6,299 nt of DNA from an uncultured Xanthobacteraceae bacterium (lineage in GTDB: Bacteria; Pseudomonadota; Alphaproteobacteria; Rhizobiales; Xanthobacteraceae). The position numbers were made by a program, and so were the translations under genes. The notes under the pieces were generated by a model. It worked only from the letters and a program-made list of their open reading frames with translations, was not told where the DNA came from and ran no database searches. Shown here one piece after another: positions 1 to 5,754 of this stretch; within the stretch, counting starts at the first letter, position 1; each line of letters opens with the position of its first letter. Location of the stretch: the NCBI GenBank assembly GCA_955652925.1, contig CATPCO010000176.1, forward strand, positions 1-6,299, written 5' to 3'.

Positions 1-1
1 A

Positions 2-799
2 TACCCCGTGACCAATGCCGAGTTTCGGAAATTCGTCGCCGCAACGGGGTACGTCACATCTTGCGAGCGCGCACCCGATCCGGAGATGTACCCGGTCGCC
101 GATCCCTCGCTCCTGGTGCCCGGCTCGGCAGTCTTTCGAAAACCGCGCGGTCCCGTGAATCTGCACGATGCTCGCGCATGGTGGGAATACGTGCCCGGCG
201 CTGATTGGCAACATCCCGAGGGGACGGATAGCAGTGTCGATGGCCGCGACGACCATCCAGTGGTTCACGTAGCCTACGAGGATGCCTGCGCTTACGCGGC
301 TTGGGCTGGCAAAGACATGCCGAGTGAACACGAATGGGAATTCGCGGCCCGCGGCGGCCTCGACGCCGCGACATACGCCTGGGGCGACAAATTTGCTCCG
401 GAGGGCCGTGCCATGGCGAACACCTGGCAGGGGCGGTTTCCCTGGGAGAACCTCAAGCTCGATGGATACGAGGGCACCTCACCAGTCGACGCCTTTCCCG
501 CCAACGGCTACGGACTCCACGACATGATCGGTAACGTATGGGAATGGACCGCGAGCCCGTTCATGCCGCCCGGCGCAGAAAAAGTGAAAACGTCCTGCTG
601 CGCGGCCAGCGAGCCGGGGAGCCATATCGAGCGCCGCGTGGTGAAGGGCGGCTCGCATCTGTGCGCGCCCAACTATTGCCTGCGCTACCGGCCAGCGGCG
701 CGCCAAGGCGAGGCGATCGACACTTCGACCTGCCACATTGGTTTTCGCTGCGTCGTGCGCGTGGCACGTTCACATTGCTCAAACGACGCGTTACGCTAA
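2..799 (+). CDS. Formylglycine-generating enzyme (sulfatase-modifying factor), 5'-truncated by window edge
   Basis: FGE oxidises a cysteine in the CxPxR motif of type I sulfatases to the catalytic C-alpha-formylglycine. The frame is open from position 2 and reads Y-P-V-T-N-A-E-F, the usual 'PVTNaeF' motif found some 35-50 residues into the family, so the GTG at position 8 is an internal Val and the true start lies left of the window. Numbering from that Val: HPVVHVAYEDACAYAAWAG (83-101), MPSEHEWEFAARGG (104-117), GYGLHDMIGNVWEW (167-180) and KGGSHLCAPNYCLRYRPAAR (213-232). Cys219 and Cys224 (codons 662-664 and 677-679) match the redox/copper-binding active-site pair of FGE (Cys336/Cys341 in the human enzyme), which relatives such as EgtB lack. 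The C-terminus HIGFRCVV is also typical. It is therefore probably an active FGE rather than a generic lectin-fold relative. A sulfatase partner is expected upstream, outside the window. The gene ends 4 bp from the stop of the convergent amidase gene. Confidence 0.93.
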   Translation, partial: YPVTNAEFRKFVAATGYVTSCERAPDPEMYPVADPSLLVPGSAVFRKPRGPVNLHDARAWWEYVPGADWQHPEGTDSSVDGRDDHPVVHVAYEDACAYAAWAGKDMPSEHEWEFAARGGLDAATYAWGDKFAPEGRAMANTWQGRFPWENLKLDGYEGTSPVDAFPANGYGLHDMIGNVWEWTASPFMPPGAEKVKTSCCAASEPGSHIERRVVKGGSHLCAPNYCLRYRPAARQGEAIDTSTCHIGFRCVVRVARSHCSNDALR

Positions 800-803
800 C
801 GGT

Positions 804-2228
804 TCAGACGACCGGCGCGGCAAGACGGCCGCCGGACGAAGCTTGGCTCTCTCCCAATAAGCGGGCGATGTCGGCCAGGCGTTCGTCGGCCCAAGCAGGG
901 CTGAGCAACGTTACGCCCATCGGAACGCCACATTCGAGTACGCCGTTTGGAATGGCGACGGCGCAGAGGTCGAGAAGATTGGCGAAATAGGAATAGTATC
1001 CGAGCTGATTGTTCAGGCGGATCGGATCGGCATTCATCGCCTCTAGGGTGAACGGCCGCGGCGCAGTCGGCACCATAAGCGTCTCGATCGATGCGAACTG
1101 CCAATCGGCGGCACGCCGAAGAGCAGCAAGACGATGCATCCCTGCGAATACGGTGGTCCCAGTGTACTGGCTGCCGGTCCGCAACACCGTCCGGGTGACG
1201 TTGAGAAGCGCATCTTCGAGACCATTGATAAGGGGTTCAACCGCCGCGCGGCGCTCCGCGATCCAGGGGCCGTCGAACAGCATCCGGCCGGCTTCCTTGA
1301 AAGGCGTGAAATCGACCTCGACCGCGGTACCGCCGAGCCGAGCCAGCCGCTCGCAGGCGGCCTTGTAGAGCGCGGCGCATTCGGACAAGCCGAACCACTC
1401 CTGATCCTTCGGCGCGATCACACCAAAGCGCAATGAATTCGACAGTCGCCCTGCGACCGCATCGAGGGGACCTGGACGCTTGCGTGAAAACGGATCTTCG
1501 GCGTCGAATCCTTCTATGAGCGCAAGAACCCGCATGCCGTCATCGATCGTCAATGCGAAGATCGAAACGCAGTCGAGGGTGGGGCAATTCGGTACCAGAC
1601 CGCGCGTCGAGACGCGTCCAACCGTGGGCTTGATGCCGACGATGCCGTTGAAACCGGCCGGGATGCGACCCGATCCGCCGGTATCCGTTCCGAGCGTGAA
1701 GGAGACGTGGCCGGCGGCGACCGTCACCGCCGAGCCCGAGCTCGATCCACCCGAGATATAGAGCACATTCCCAATGGAGCTGCACGCGCCATAGGGTGAG
1801 CGCGCCCCCGAAAGGCCCGTCGCGAGCTGGTCGAGGTTGGTCTTGCCGAGGCAGATCGCTCCGGCGTTCAGGAGCACCTCGACGCTTCGCGCCGAGCGCG
1901 TCGGAAAGCGCTCGAGCGCCGGACACGCCGCCGTGGTTGGCATCCCCGCCACATCGATGTTGTCCTTGACGCCAAACGGAATGCCGTAAAGCGCAAAGCT
2001 CTCTCCCGCCGCCTGCCGCGCCTCGACCTCGGCACACGCACGCAGAGCCTCCTCGCGCGCTCGGAGAAAGATCCAGCCGGGCCGGACAGCGTTACCGATG
2101 CGATCGTAGATCGCGGCGATCACATCGCGCGGGCACGCCCGGCCCGATGCATAAAGTCGATCGAGTGTTGTCAGCGAAAGATCGCTGAAATCAGGTGATC
2201 CCTCCACGTTCTGTTCAGGCATGACCAT
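804..2228 (-). CDS. Amidase-signature hydrolase, allophanate-hydrolase-like (amidase domain only)
   Basis: 474 aa, a cytoplasmic Ser-cisSer-Lys amidase. The triad is visible: Lys88 in GIPFGVKDNID, cis-Ser162 in SGGSSSGSA, and nucleophile Ser186 in GTDTGGSGRIP. The spacings (74 and 24 residues) are those of the family. Several stretches are specific to the allophanate hydrolase (AtzF/DUR1) clade: MPTTAACPALE, GKTNLDQLATGLSGARSPYG, FNGIVGIKPTVGRVSTRGLVP and LDCVSIFALT. AtzF-type enzymes (about 600 aa) split allophanate to ammonia and CO2 and carry an extra C-terminal domain of about 130-150 aa. This protein stops soon after the PMGVTLLSPAWADERL segment that closes the amidase domain, so the C-domain is absent and the substrate may differ. 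The next codon with ATG is Met3 (2222); neither start has a clear Shine-Dalgarno. It is transcribed divergently from the ABC operon, with a stem-loop just upstream of the start. Annotated safely as an amidase; allophanate activity is inference. Confidence 0.9.
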   Translation of the reverse strand: MVMPEQNVEGSPDFSDLSLTTLDRLYASGRACPRDVIAAIYDRIGNAVRPGWIFLRAREEALRACAEVEARQAAGESFALYGIPFGVKDNIDVAGMPTTAACPALERFPTRSARSVEVLLNAGAICLGKTNLDQLATGLSGARSPYGACSSIGNVLYISGGSSSGSAVTVAAGHVSFTLGTDTGGSGRIPAGFNGIVGIKPTVGRVSTRGLVPNCPTLDCVSIFALTIDDGMRVLALIEGFDAEDPFSRKRPGPLDAVAGRLSNSLRFGVIAPKDQEWFGLSECAALYKAACERLARLGGTAVEVDFTPFKEAGRMLFDGPWIAERRAAVEPLINGLEDALLNVTRTVLRTGSQYTGTTVFAGMHRLAALRRAADWQFASIETLMVPTAPRPFTLEAMNADPIRLNNQLGYYSYFANLLDLCAVAIPNGVLECGVPMGVTLLSPAWADERLADIARLLGESQASSGGRLAAPVV

Positions 2229-2246
2229 GATGGAGAGTGGGTCATG

Positions 2247-2285
2247 AGCTCAATGTCAACGGGCGATAGGCCCGCAGATTGAGCT
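2247..2285 (-). promoter_or_regulatory. Nested inverted repeat / stem-loop upstream of the amidase start
   Basis: Outer arms AGCTCAAT (2247-2254) and ATTGAGCT (2278-2285) are perfect 8-bp complements. Inside them, CGGGC (2260-2264) and GCCCG (2270-2274) form a 5-bp GC stem with a 5-nt loop (GATAG). The small internal loop has 5 nt on one side and 3 nt on the other. If transcribed leftward, the hairpin would lie in the amidase leader, ending 18 nt before the ATG. As DNA it could be a two-half-site operator serving either divergent gene. No poly-T follows on either strand, so it is not an intrinsic terminator. The pairing is seen directly; the function is inferred. Confidence 0.5.
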
Positions 2286-2288
2286 TGT

Positions 2289-2302
2289 GGCAATTAATTG
2301 CC
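2289..2302. promoter_or_regulatory. Perfect 14-bp palindrome GGCAATTAATTGCC, candidate operator
   Basis: GGCAATTAATTGCC equals its own reverse complement, and the symmetry extends to 2286-2305 with one mismatched pair (2288/2303). An AT-rich centre flanked by GC in a GC-rich non-coding region is typical of a binding site for a dimeric regulator. Its centre is about 88 bp upstream of the transcription start predicted from the sigma-54-like promoter and about 67 bp upstream of the amidase ATG, so it could control either direction. I cannot assign a regulator family; it does not resemble the NtrC consensus. Confidence 0.5.
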
Positions 2303-2357
2303 TCACGGCGGCGCATTGCTTGGAAAATAAACAAGGAGCTCACGCGGCGGGGCGCGA

Positions 2358-2372
2358 TGGCACGCCATTTGC
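2358..2372 (+). promoter_or_regulatory. Candidate sigma-54 (RpoN) -24/-12 promoter for the ABC operon
   Basis: TGGCACG (2358-2364), four bases, then TTGC (2369-2372). This fits the RpoN consensus TGGCACG-N4-TTGC(A/T), with the essential GG and GC separated by exactly 10 bp. The deviations are G instead of A/T after TTGC, and A instead of a pyrimidine before TGG. Transcription would start near 2384, leaving a leader of about 138 nt before the binding-protein ATG. No sigma-70-like promoter of comparable quality was found for the operon. A sigma-54 promoter needs an enhancer-binding protein such as NtrC; no clear NtrC site is visible upstream. Confidence 0.6.
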
Positions 2373-2506
2373 GAGTCGGTGCGTATTCGCGAATGGACGT
2401 TACCGTGCGTGTGGGCATTCGCTGCTTCGAGCATATTCGGCGCGAGAGCACGAGCGCCTTTGCACAACCGCAGTTGGCGTGAGGTCCGAAAAATTCACCT
2501 CTGATC

Positions 2507-2511
2507 AGGAG
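2507..2511 (+). promoter_or_regulatory. Ribosome binding site AGGAG for the ABC binding protein
   Basis: AGGAG lies 10 nt upstream of the ATG at 2522. This spacing is slightly long, but the next in-frame ATG (2546) has no Shine-Dalgarno, so the site favours the 2522 start. The mature protein is the same either way. Confidence 0.6.
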
Positions 2512-2521
2512 AGCAAGAGTT

Positions 2522-3517
2522 ATGCGAGCGGCTTTGTCACACGAGATGAGAAGATGGGCGCTGCTCATCCTGGCAGGAGCGTGTGCACTTGCTAGCACGA
2601 TCGCTGCGCAAGCCGGCGAAAGGATTCATCTGGCGCAGAATCAGTCGCCTATTTCGGGGGTATCGATTGTTGCGCTCCGCAACGGCTTCTTTGCCAAGAA
2701 CGGTCTTGATGTCGAGGTGAGCAATTTCACGACCGGCAAGCAATGCCTTGACACGGTGATGGGCGGCGCTGCCGATATCGCAACCACCGCCGAAGCGCCG
2801 ACAACGGCGGCGGCCATGGCGGGACAGAAGATCGCGTTCCTCGCGCGCACCGAATATTCCTACATCAAGACGCTCACGGCGGCCGCGGCCGGCATCGGCA
2901 AATTCGGTGACCTCAAGGGAAAGCGGGTTGCCTACACCGCCGGCACCGGCGGCGAAGTCTACACCATGCAGCTGCTCAGGGCCGCGAATCTCGGCAAGGA
3001 CGACGTGATCTTCGTCAACCTGCGTCCGCAGGACATGGTGGCAGCGCTCTCCAGCGGCAGCATCGACGCTTACAACACCTGGGAGCCGCACATTACTAAC
3101 GGCCTCAAAGCCCTGGGTAACAAGGCCAAGCTGCTCGATACCAAAGGCATCTACGCGGAAACGTTCAACATCGTGGTGATGCAGGATTATCTGCAGAGGA
3201 AGCCGGAGGTCGTTACAGGCTTCCTGAAAGCCCTGGTTGAGGCGGAAGCCTGGATAAAGGCCAATCGCGATGGAGCGATCAAGCTGGTCGCAGAATTTGC
3301 GAATATGCCGGTCGGAGATCTCACTCCGCTATGGAATGAATTCATTTTTCAGGTCGCGCTCGACGACAAGACGCTCGATGTGCTCAACGCCCACGCAAAT
3401 TGGCGGCTCGCAACCGGCAATCACCCGCCCGGCGCTGTCATGCCGGACTGGCGCACGGTGATCTTCACGGCGCCGCTGCGGAGCGTCGCTCCCGAGAAAG
3501 TGACGCTGTCATTTTGA
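2522..3517 (+). CDS. ABC transporter substrate-binding protein, NMT1/SsuA/TauA family
   Basis: 331 aa periplasmic receptor that captures a small molecule and delivers it to the permease encoded next. The N-terminus has a basic segment (HEMRRW), a hydrophobic core (LLILAGACALASTIAA, about 14-29) and an AQA cleavage signal at 29-31. Cys21 is not in a proper lipobox, so Sec signal peptidase I processing is likely. The mature part shows the NMT1 layout: SIVALRNGFFAKNGLDVEV (48-66), TVMGGAADIATTAEAPTTAA (78-97), LKGKRVAYTAGTGGEVY (131-147), MVAALSSGSIDAYNTWEPH (172-190) and the C-terminal MPDWRTVIF (307-315). Length is typical. Relatives bind taurine, alkanesulfonates, nitrate, aromatic acids or formylaminopyrimidine, and the ligand cannot be read from the sequence. 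It is first in a three-gene operon behind a candidate sigma-54 promoter, and the permease gene follows after 21 bp. Confidence 0.93.
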   Translation: MRAALSHEMRRWALLILAGACALASTIAAQAGERIHLAQNQSPISGVSIVALRNGFFAKNGLDVEVSNFTTGKQCLDTVMGGAADIATTAEAPTTAAAMAGQKIAFLARTEYSYIKTLTAAAAGIGKFGDLKGKRVAYTAGTGGEVYTMQLLRAANLGKDDVIFVNLRPQDMVAALSSGSIDAYNTWEPHITNGLKALGNKAKLLDTKGIYAETFNIVVMQDYLQRKPEVVTGFLKALVEAEAWIKANRDGAIKLVAEFANMPVGDLTPLWNEFIFQVALDDKTLDVLNAHANWRLATGNHPPGAVMPDWRTVIFTAPLRSVAPEKVTLSF

Positions 3518-3538
3518 CGTAGTGATTGCGATCAGGCG

Positions 3539-4309
3539 ATGAACGCCGGGCAGCGCTCAGGAACCAGGTGGATCGAGCGCCTCGCGCTGTGGGTCTCAAT
3601 CCCGTTGTTTCTGGGAGTGTGGCAGATCGCCTCCACCTCCGGCTTCGTCAACGAGCTCCTGTTTCCCCCGCCGACGAAGGTCGCGGTGGCGCTCTGGGGC
3701 GAGCTGATGAACGGGACACTGCTCATGGATCTTGGCATGAGCGTCATGCGCGTGGTGATCGGGTTTGCCAGCGGGGCAGCGGTTGCGATCGTGGTCGGCC
3801 TGCTCACCGGGCGATATCAGGTGATTTCGAATCTGCTTGCGCCGATCTTTCAGCTGCTGCGGCCCATTCCGCCGATTGCGTTCGTGCCCATTGTCATTCT
3901 CTGGTTCGGTCTGTCGGAATGGGGCAAGTGGTTTCTTGTGTTCTGGGGCGTGTTCTTCACCGTCTGGGTTGCGACGCATCTTGGCGTGCAGCGCGCCGAT
4001 CCCGCGCTCATCCGCGCGGCACGATCGCTGGGGACACCCGACCGGCTGCTCATCCGCGATGTGATTCTGCCCTCGGCATTGCCGACCATTTTCGTCGGTC
4101 TTCGCACCGCAGTGAGCATCTCGTTCTACACGCTGGTCGCCGCCGAGCTTGCCGGCGCCTTCGCCGGCCTCGCCTATCGCATTGATCTCGCGCACCAGAA
4201 CATGCAGACCGGCCAGATGCTCGGCGGCCTCGTCATGCTCGGCATCGTGTCCGCGATCGCCGACCGGGGATTTGCAGCGCTCTCGCACCGGTTTGTGTGG
4301 TGGAGCTGA
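3539..4309 (+). CDS. ABC transporter permease, SsuC/TauC family
   Basis: 256 aa inner-membrane subunit forming, as a homodimer, the translocation channel of the importer. About six hydrophobic helices are visible (roughly 15-33, 66-90, 100-122, 130-147, 184-205 and 226-242). The cytoplasmic EAA coupling loop lies at about 158-182 (IRAARSLGTPDRLLIRDVILP), with the conserved glycine and the ending LP that contact the ATPase. The segment LLFPPPTKV (40-48) and the run RPIPPIAFVPIVILWFGL (108-125) are characteristic of the nitrate/sulfonate/taurine permease family. Shine-Dalgarno is weak (AGG only 2 nt before the ATG). The stop codon is 3 bp before the ATPase start, so the two genes are almost certainly translationally coupled. 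Confidence 0.94.
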   Translation: MNAGQRSGTRWIERLALWVSIPLFLGVWQIASTSGFVNELLFPPPTKVAVALWGELMNGTLLMDLGMSVMRVVIGFASGAAVAIVVGLLTGRYQVISNLLAPIFQLLRPIPPIAFVPIVILWFGLSEWGKWFLVFWGVFFTVWVATHLGVQRADPALIRAARSLGTPDRLLIRDVILPSALPTIFVGLRTAVSISFYTLVAAELAGAFAGLAYRIDLAHQNMQTGQMLGGLVMLGIVSAIADRGFAALSHRFVWWS

Positions 4310-4312
4310 TCG

Positions 4313-5173
4313 ATGGGCCGACTACGGCCGATCCGCGACCAGGTTCAAGCTCCACATCTGCCGCAGGCAGCGCGCGGGCACGTCCAAGTCGATGATCTGG
4401 TCATTGCATTCGGTCAGGACAAGACGCGCACTCTGGCGGTCGATCACATCAGCATCGATGTCGCACCGGGCCAATTCCTCTGCCTGCTCGGCCCCTCGGG
4501 TTGCGGCAAATCGACGGTGCTCAACACCATCGCCGGATTCCTCACGCCGCATAGCGGCAAAGTAAGCGTCGATGGCGTCGAGGTACGCAAACCCGGAGCC
4601 GACCGCGGCGTTGTATTCCAGCAGCCCACTCTGTTTCCCTGGAAAACCGTCCTTGAAAATATCGCTTACGGACCGCGTGTTGCGGGCCGTCGCCGCGAGG
4701 AAGCGGAGCGCACGGCGCGCCACTTTATGCGCATGGTCGGCCTCAATGCATTCGCCGGCTATTACCCGCAAGCCTTGTCCGGAGGAATGCAGCAGCGCGT
4801 CGGCATCGCGCGCGCGCTCGCCAATTCCCCCAATGTCCTGTTGATGGACGAGCCGTTCGGCTCGCTCGACGCGCAAACGCGCACCATGATGCAGGAAGCG
4901 CTGCTCGGGATCTGGGAGGAGCTTCGCACAACCGTGCTGTTCGTGACCCACGATATCGAAGAGGCGATCTTCCTCGCCGATCGCGTCGCAATCATGAGCG
5001 CCGGTCCGGGTCGGATTATTGACGAAATCAAGGTGACGTTGCCGCGCCCCCGCCATTCCGATGTCGTGTACGCGCCCGAGTTCGTTCGGCTCAAGCGTCA
5101 CTGCGCGGGACTTATCCGAACGGAGAGCCTGCGCGCATTTCAGCAGCAGAACGCTGCCGTAAAACCATCGTAG
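4313..5173 (+). CDS. ABC transporter ATP-binding protein, SsuB/TauB family
   Basis: 286 aa ATPase that energises the importer. All nucleotide-binding motifs are intact: Walker A GPSGCGKST (60-68), Q-loop VFQQPTLFPW (101-110), signature LSGGMQQR (155-162), Walker B VLLMDEP (175-181) with catalytic Glu180, D-loop SLDAQ (184-188), and H-loop His213 in VTHD. FPWKTVLENIAYG after the Q-loop is typical of the nitrate/sulfonate group. The chosen ATG has a good Shine-Dalgarno (GGTGGAG at 4299-4305, 7 nt spacing) inside the end of the permease gene. The core fold begins only around residue 24 (VQVDDLVIAFG), giving a slightly long, basic N-terminal extension relative to the usual size of about 260 aa. 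It is the last gene of the operon and faces the 83-aa gene, with 31 bp between stop codons. Confidence 0.95.
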   Translation: MGRLRPIRDQVQAPHLPQAARGHVQVDDLVIAFGQDKTRTLAVDHISIDVAPGQFLCLLGPSGCGKSTVLNTIAGFLTPHSGKVSVDGVEVRKPGADRGVVFQQPTLFPWKTVLENIAYGPRVAGRRREEAERTARHFMRMVGLNAFAGYYPQALSGGMQQRVGIARALANSPNVLLMDEPFGSLDAQTRTMMQEALLGIWEELRTTVLFVTHDIEEAIFLADRVAIMSAGPGRIIDEIKVTLPRPRHSDVVYAPEFVRLKRHCAGLIRTESLRAFQQQNAAVKPS

Positions 5174-5175
5174 AT

Positions 5176-5223
5176 GGATAACGAGTCGGCGGCAGGCTTA
5201 TACCTTACGCGCCGTTACTATCC
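5176..5223. terminator. Imperfect hairpin between convergent genes, possible bidirectional terminator
   Basis: Three nested complementary blocks: GGATA (5176-5180) with TATCC (5219-5223), CGGCG (5187-5191) with CGCCG (5210-5214), and AGG (5194-5196) with CCT (5203-5205), with unpaired bases between blocks. It spans the gap between the ATPase stop and the 83-aa gene stop, where a bidirectional terminator is expected. Neither side has a T-tract, so it is not a classical intrinsic terminator. Confidence 0.3.
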
Positions 5224-5456
5224 GCTTGCGCATCGACGCCAGCAAAAAGCTGGAGGCGCGCAAGCTTGAACAGGTTGATCGGCAACAGAATGGAGTGAAG
5301 AACGAATACCGGGTAGAGGTGCGCCATCATGCCGTAAGCCCCGAAGAGCAGGTTGCTTACGACTGCAAGGATGCGCAGCGGCACGAGCGTGGTCATGCAA
5401 AAGCTGCCGAGCACGGCAAGCGCGGCCGCGTATCCCACCATATCGACCCACGGCAT
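5205..5456 (-). CDS. Small membrane protein (83 aa), uncharacterised family
   Basis: The start has a strong Shine-Dalgarno (AAGGAG, complement of 5464-5469, 7 nt spacing). The protein is almost entirely hydrophobic, with likely helices at about 6-24, 27-45 and 48-66. It has a recognisable pattern: WVDMVGYAAALAVLGSFCM, TTLVPLRILAVVSNLLFGAYG, then YPVFVLHSILLPINLFKLARL. From memory, this 'VGY...PLRI...SN..F..YG...HLxLLPxNxxRL' module occurs in alphaproteobacteria both alone and fused to cyclic-nucleotide-binding (CRP-like) domains. Here it stands alone with no cytoplasmic domain, and the hydrophilic C-terminal tail is short (AGVDAQADSNGA). Function is unknown. It lies 51 bp downstream of the 72-aa gene on the same strand, probably on one transcript. 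Confidence 0.82.
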   Translation of the reverse strand: MPWVDMVGYAAALAVLGSFCMTTLVPLRILAVVSNLLFGAYGMMAHLYPVFVLHSILLPINLFKLARLQLFAGVDAQADSNGA

Positions 5457-5497
5457 TACGCTGCTCCTTCGTTACACGGCGAGCCGCAAGAGCAATC

Positions 5498-5515
5498 CCC
5501 GCTTCGGTTAGCGGG
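5498..5515 (-). other. Stem-loop across the stop codon of the 72-aa gene
   Basis: CCCGCT (5498-5503) and AGCGGG (5510-5515) are perfect 6-bp complements around a 6-nt loop. The structure contains the TAA stop (minus strand, 5508-5510) and lies about 30 nt upstream of the Shine-Dalgarno of the 83-aa gene. There is no U-run after it on the minus strand, so a partial attenuator or RNA-stability element is more likely than a full terminator. Confidence 0.35.
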
Positions 5516-5726
5516 AGCGGTTTTCACCTGCCACCGAAGCAGAGGAGAAGCCATGGTCAGCGGGGTTCTTGGCAATGTCGCTTCTGTCGCGGCTCGGATT
5601 TGCGACCATCACCAGCAGAAGCACGAACAGGATTGCGCCATAGGCAATGCCCAAGCGCCATTTCCATTTGCTGATGATGAGACGATCCTCGGGCGTCAGT
5701 CGGTACGGGTATGATCCGCGATTCAT
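5508..5726 (-). CDS. Small single-pass membrane protein (72 aa), hypothetical
   Basis: The longest frame opens with a GTG at 5750, but the ATG at 5724-5726 is preceded by GGAGG (complement of 5732-5736) at 5 nt spacing, so the protein most likely starts MNRGSYPYRLTPEDRL. The N-terminus is hydrophilic and basic (YRLTPEDRLIISKWKWRLG), followed by one strong transmembrane helix (about 25-42, LGIAYGAILFVLLLVMVA). A short polar tail of about 30 residues is rich in Ser, Asp and Arg. By the positive-inside rule the basic N-terminus is cytoplasmic and the tail periplasmic. No enzyme motif is seen and I do not recognise a named family. A candidate CRP-type promoter lies directly upstream, and the 83-aa membrane-protein gene lies downstream. 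Confidence 0.72.
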   Translation of the reverse strand: MNRGSYPYRLTPEDRLIISKWKWRLGIAYGAILFVLLLVMVANPSRDRSDIAKNPADHGFSSASVAGENRSR

Positions 5727-5731
5727 AAAGG

Positions 5732-5736
5732 CCTCC
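5732..5736 (-). promoter_or_regulatory. Ribosome binding site GGAGG that decides the start of the 72-aa gene
   Basis: On the minus strand GGAGG lies 5 nt before the ATG at 5724-5726. The alternative starts further upstream, an ATG (5736-5738) and a GTG (5748-5750), overlap or precede this site and have no Shine-Dalgarno of their own. Confidence 0.65.
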
Positions 5737-5754
5737 ATCGGTAGCCTCACCGAG

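Noticed and set aside
8..10. GTG at position 8 as the start of the FGE gene
   Set aside because: It is the Val of the conserved PVTNaeF motif, and the frame is open to the left edge, so the gene begins outside the window.
789..801. Small hairpin CGTTA-CGC-TAACG at the FGE stop codon as a terminator
   Set aside because: A 5-bp AT-containing stem with a 3-nt loop and no T-tract is too weak to call; it may be chance in the 4-bp convergent junction.
2231..2259. Perfect TTGACA (-35) on the minus strand (complement of 2254-2259) for the amidase
   Set aside because: The -10 position 16-18 bp downstream reads TCTCCA/CTCTCC, nothing like TATAAT, and would fall against the start codon.
2288..2301. 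TGGCAATTAATTGC as a second sigma-54 promoter
   Set aside because: GG and GC are separated by 9 bp, not the required 10, and the perfect symmetry points to an operator instead.
2287..2595. 102-codon plus-strand frame over the divergent regulatory region and the start of the binding-protein gene
   Set aside because: It overlaps the palindrome, the sigma-54-like promoter and the signal-peptide coding region in another frame; the protein is unpatterned and there is no Shine-Dalgarno.
3335..3346. 12-bp palindrome AATGAATTCATT
   Set aside because: It lies within the binding-protein coding sequence (Trp-Asn-Glu-Phe-Ile-Phe region) and is explained by the codons; there is no regulatory context.
3596..4288. 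230-codon open frame on the minus strand across the permease gene
   Set aside because: It lies entirely antisense to a clear permease gene; its composition (rich in Arg, His, Glu, Pro) is what GC-rich antisense frames give, and it shows no domain.
4322..5101. 259-codon open frame on the minus strand across the ATPase gene
   Set aside because: It is a shadow of an ATPase gene with all motifs intact; it has no recognisable motif and no sensible ribosome binding site.
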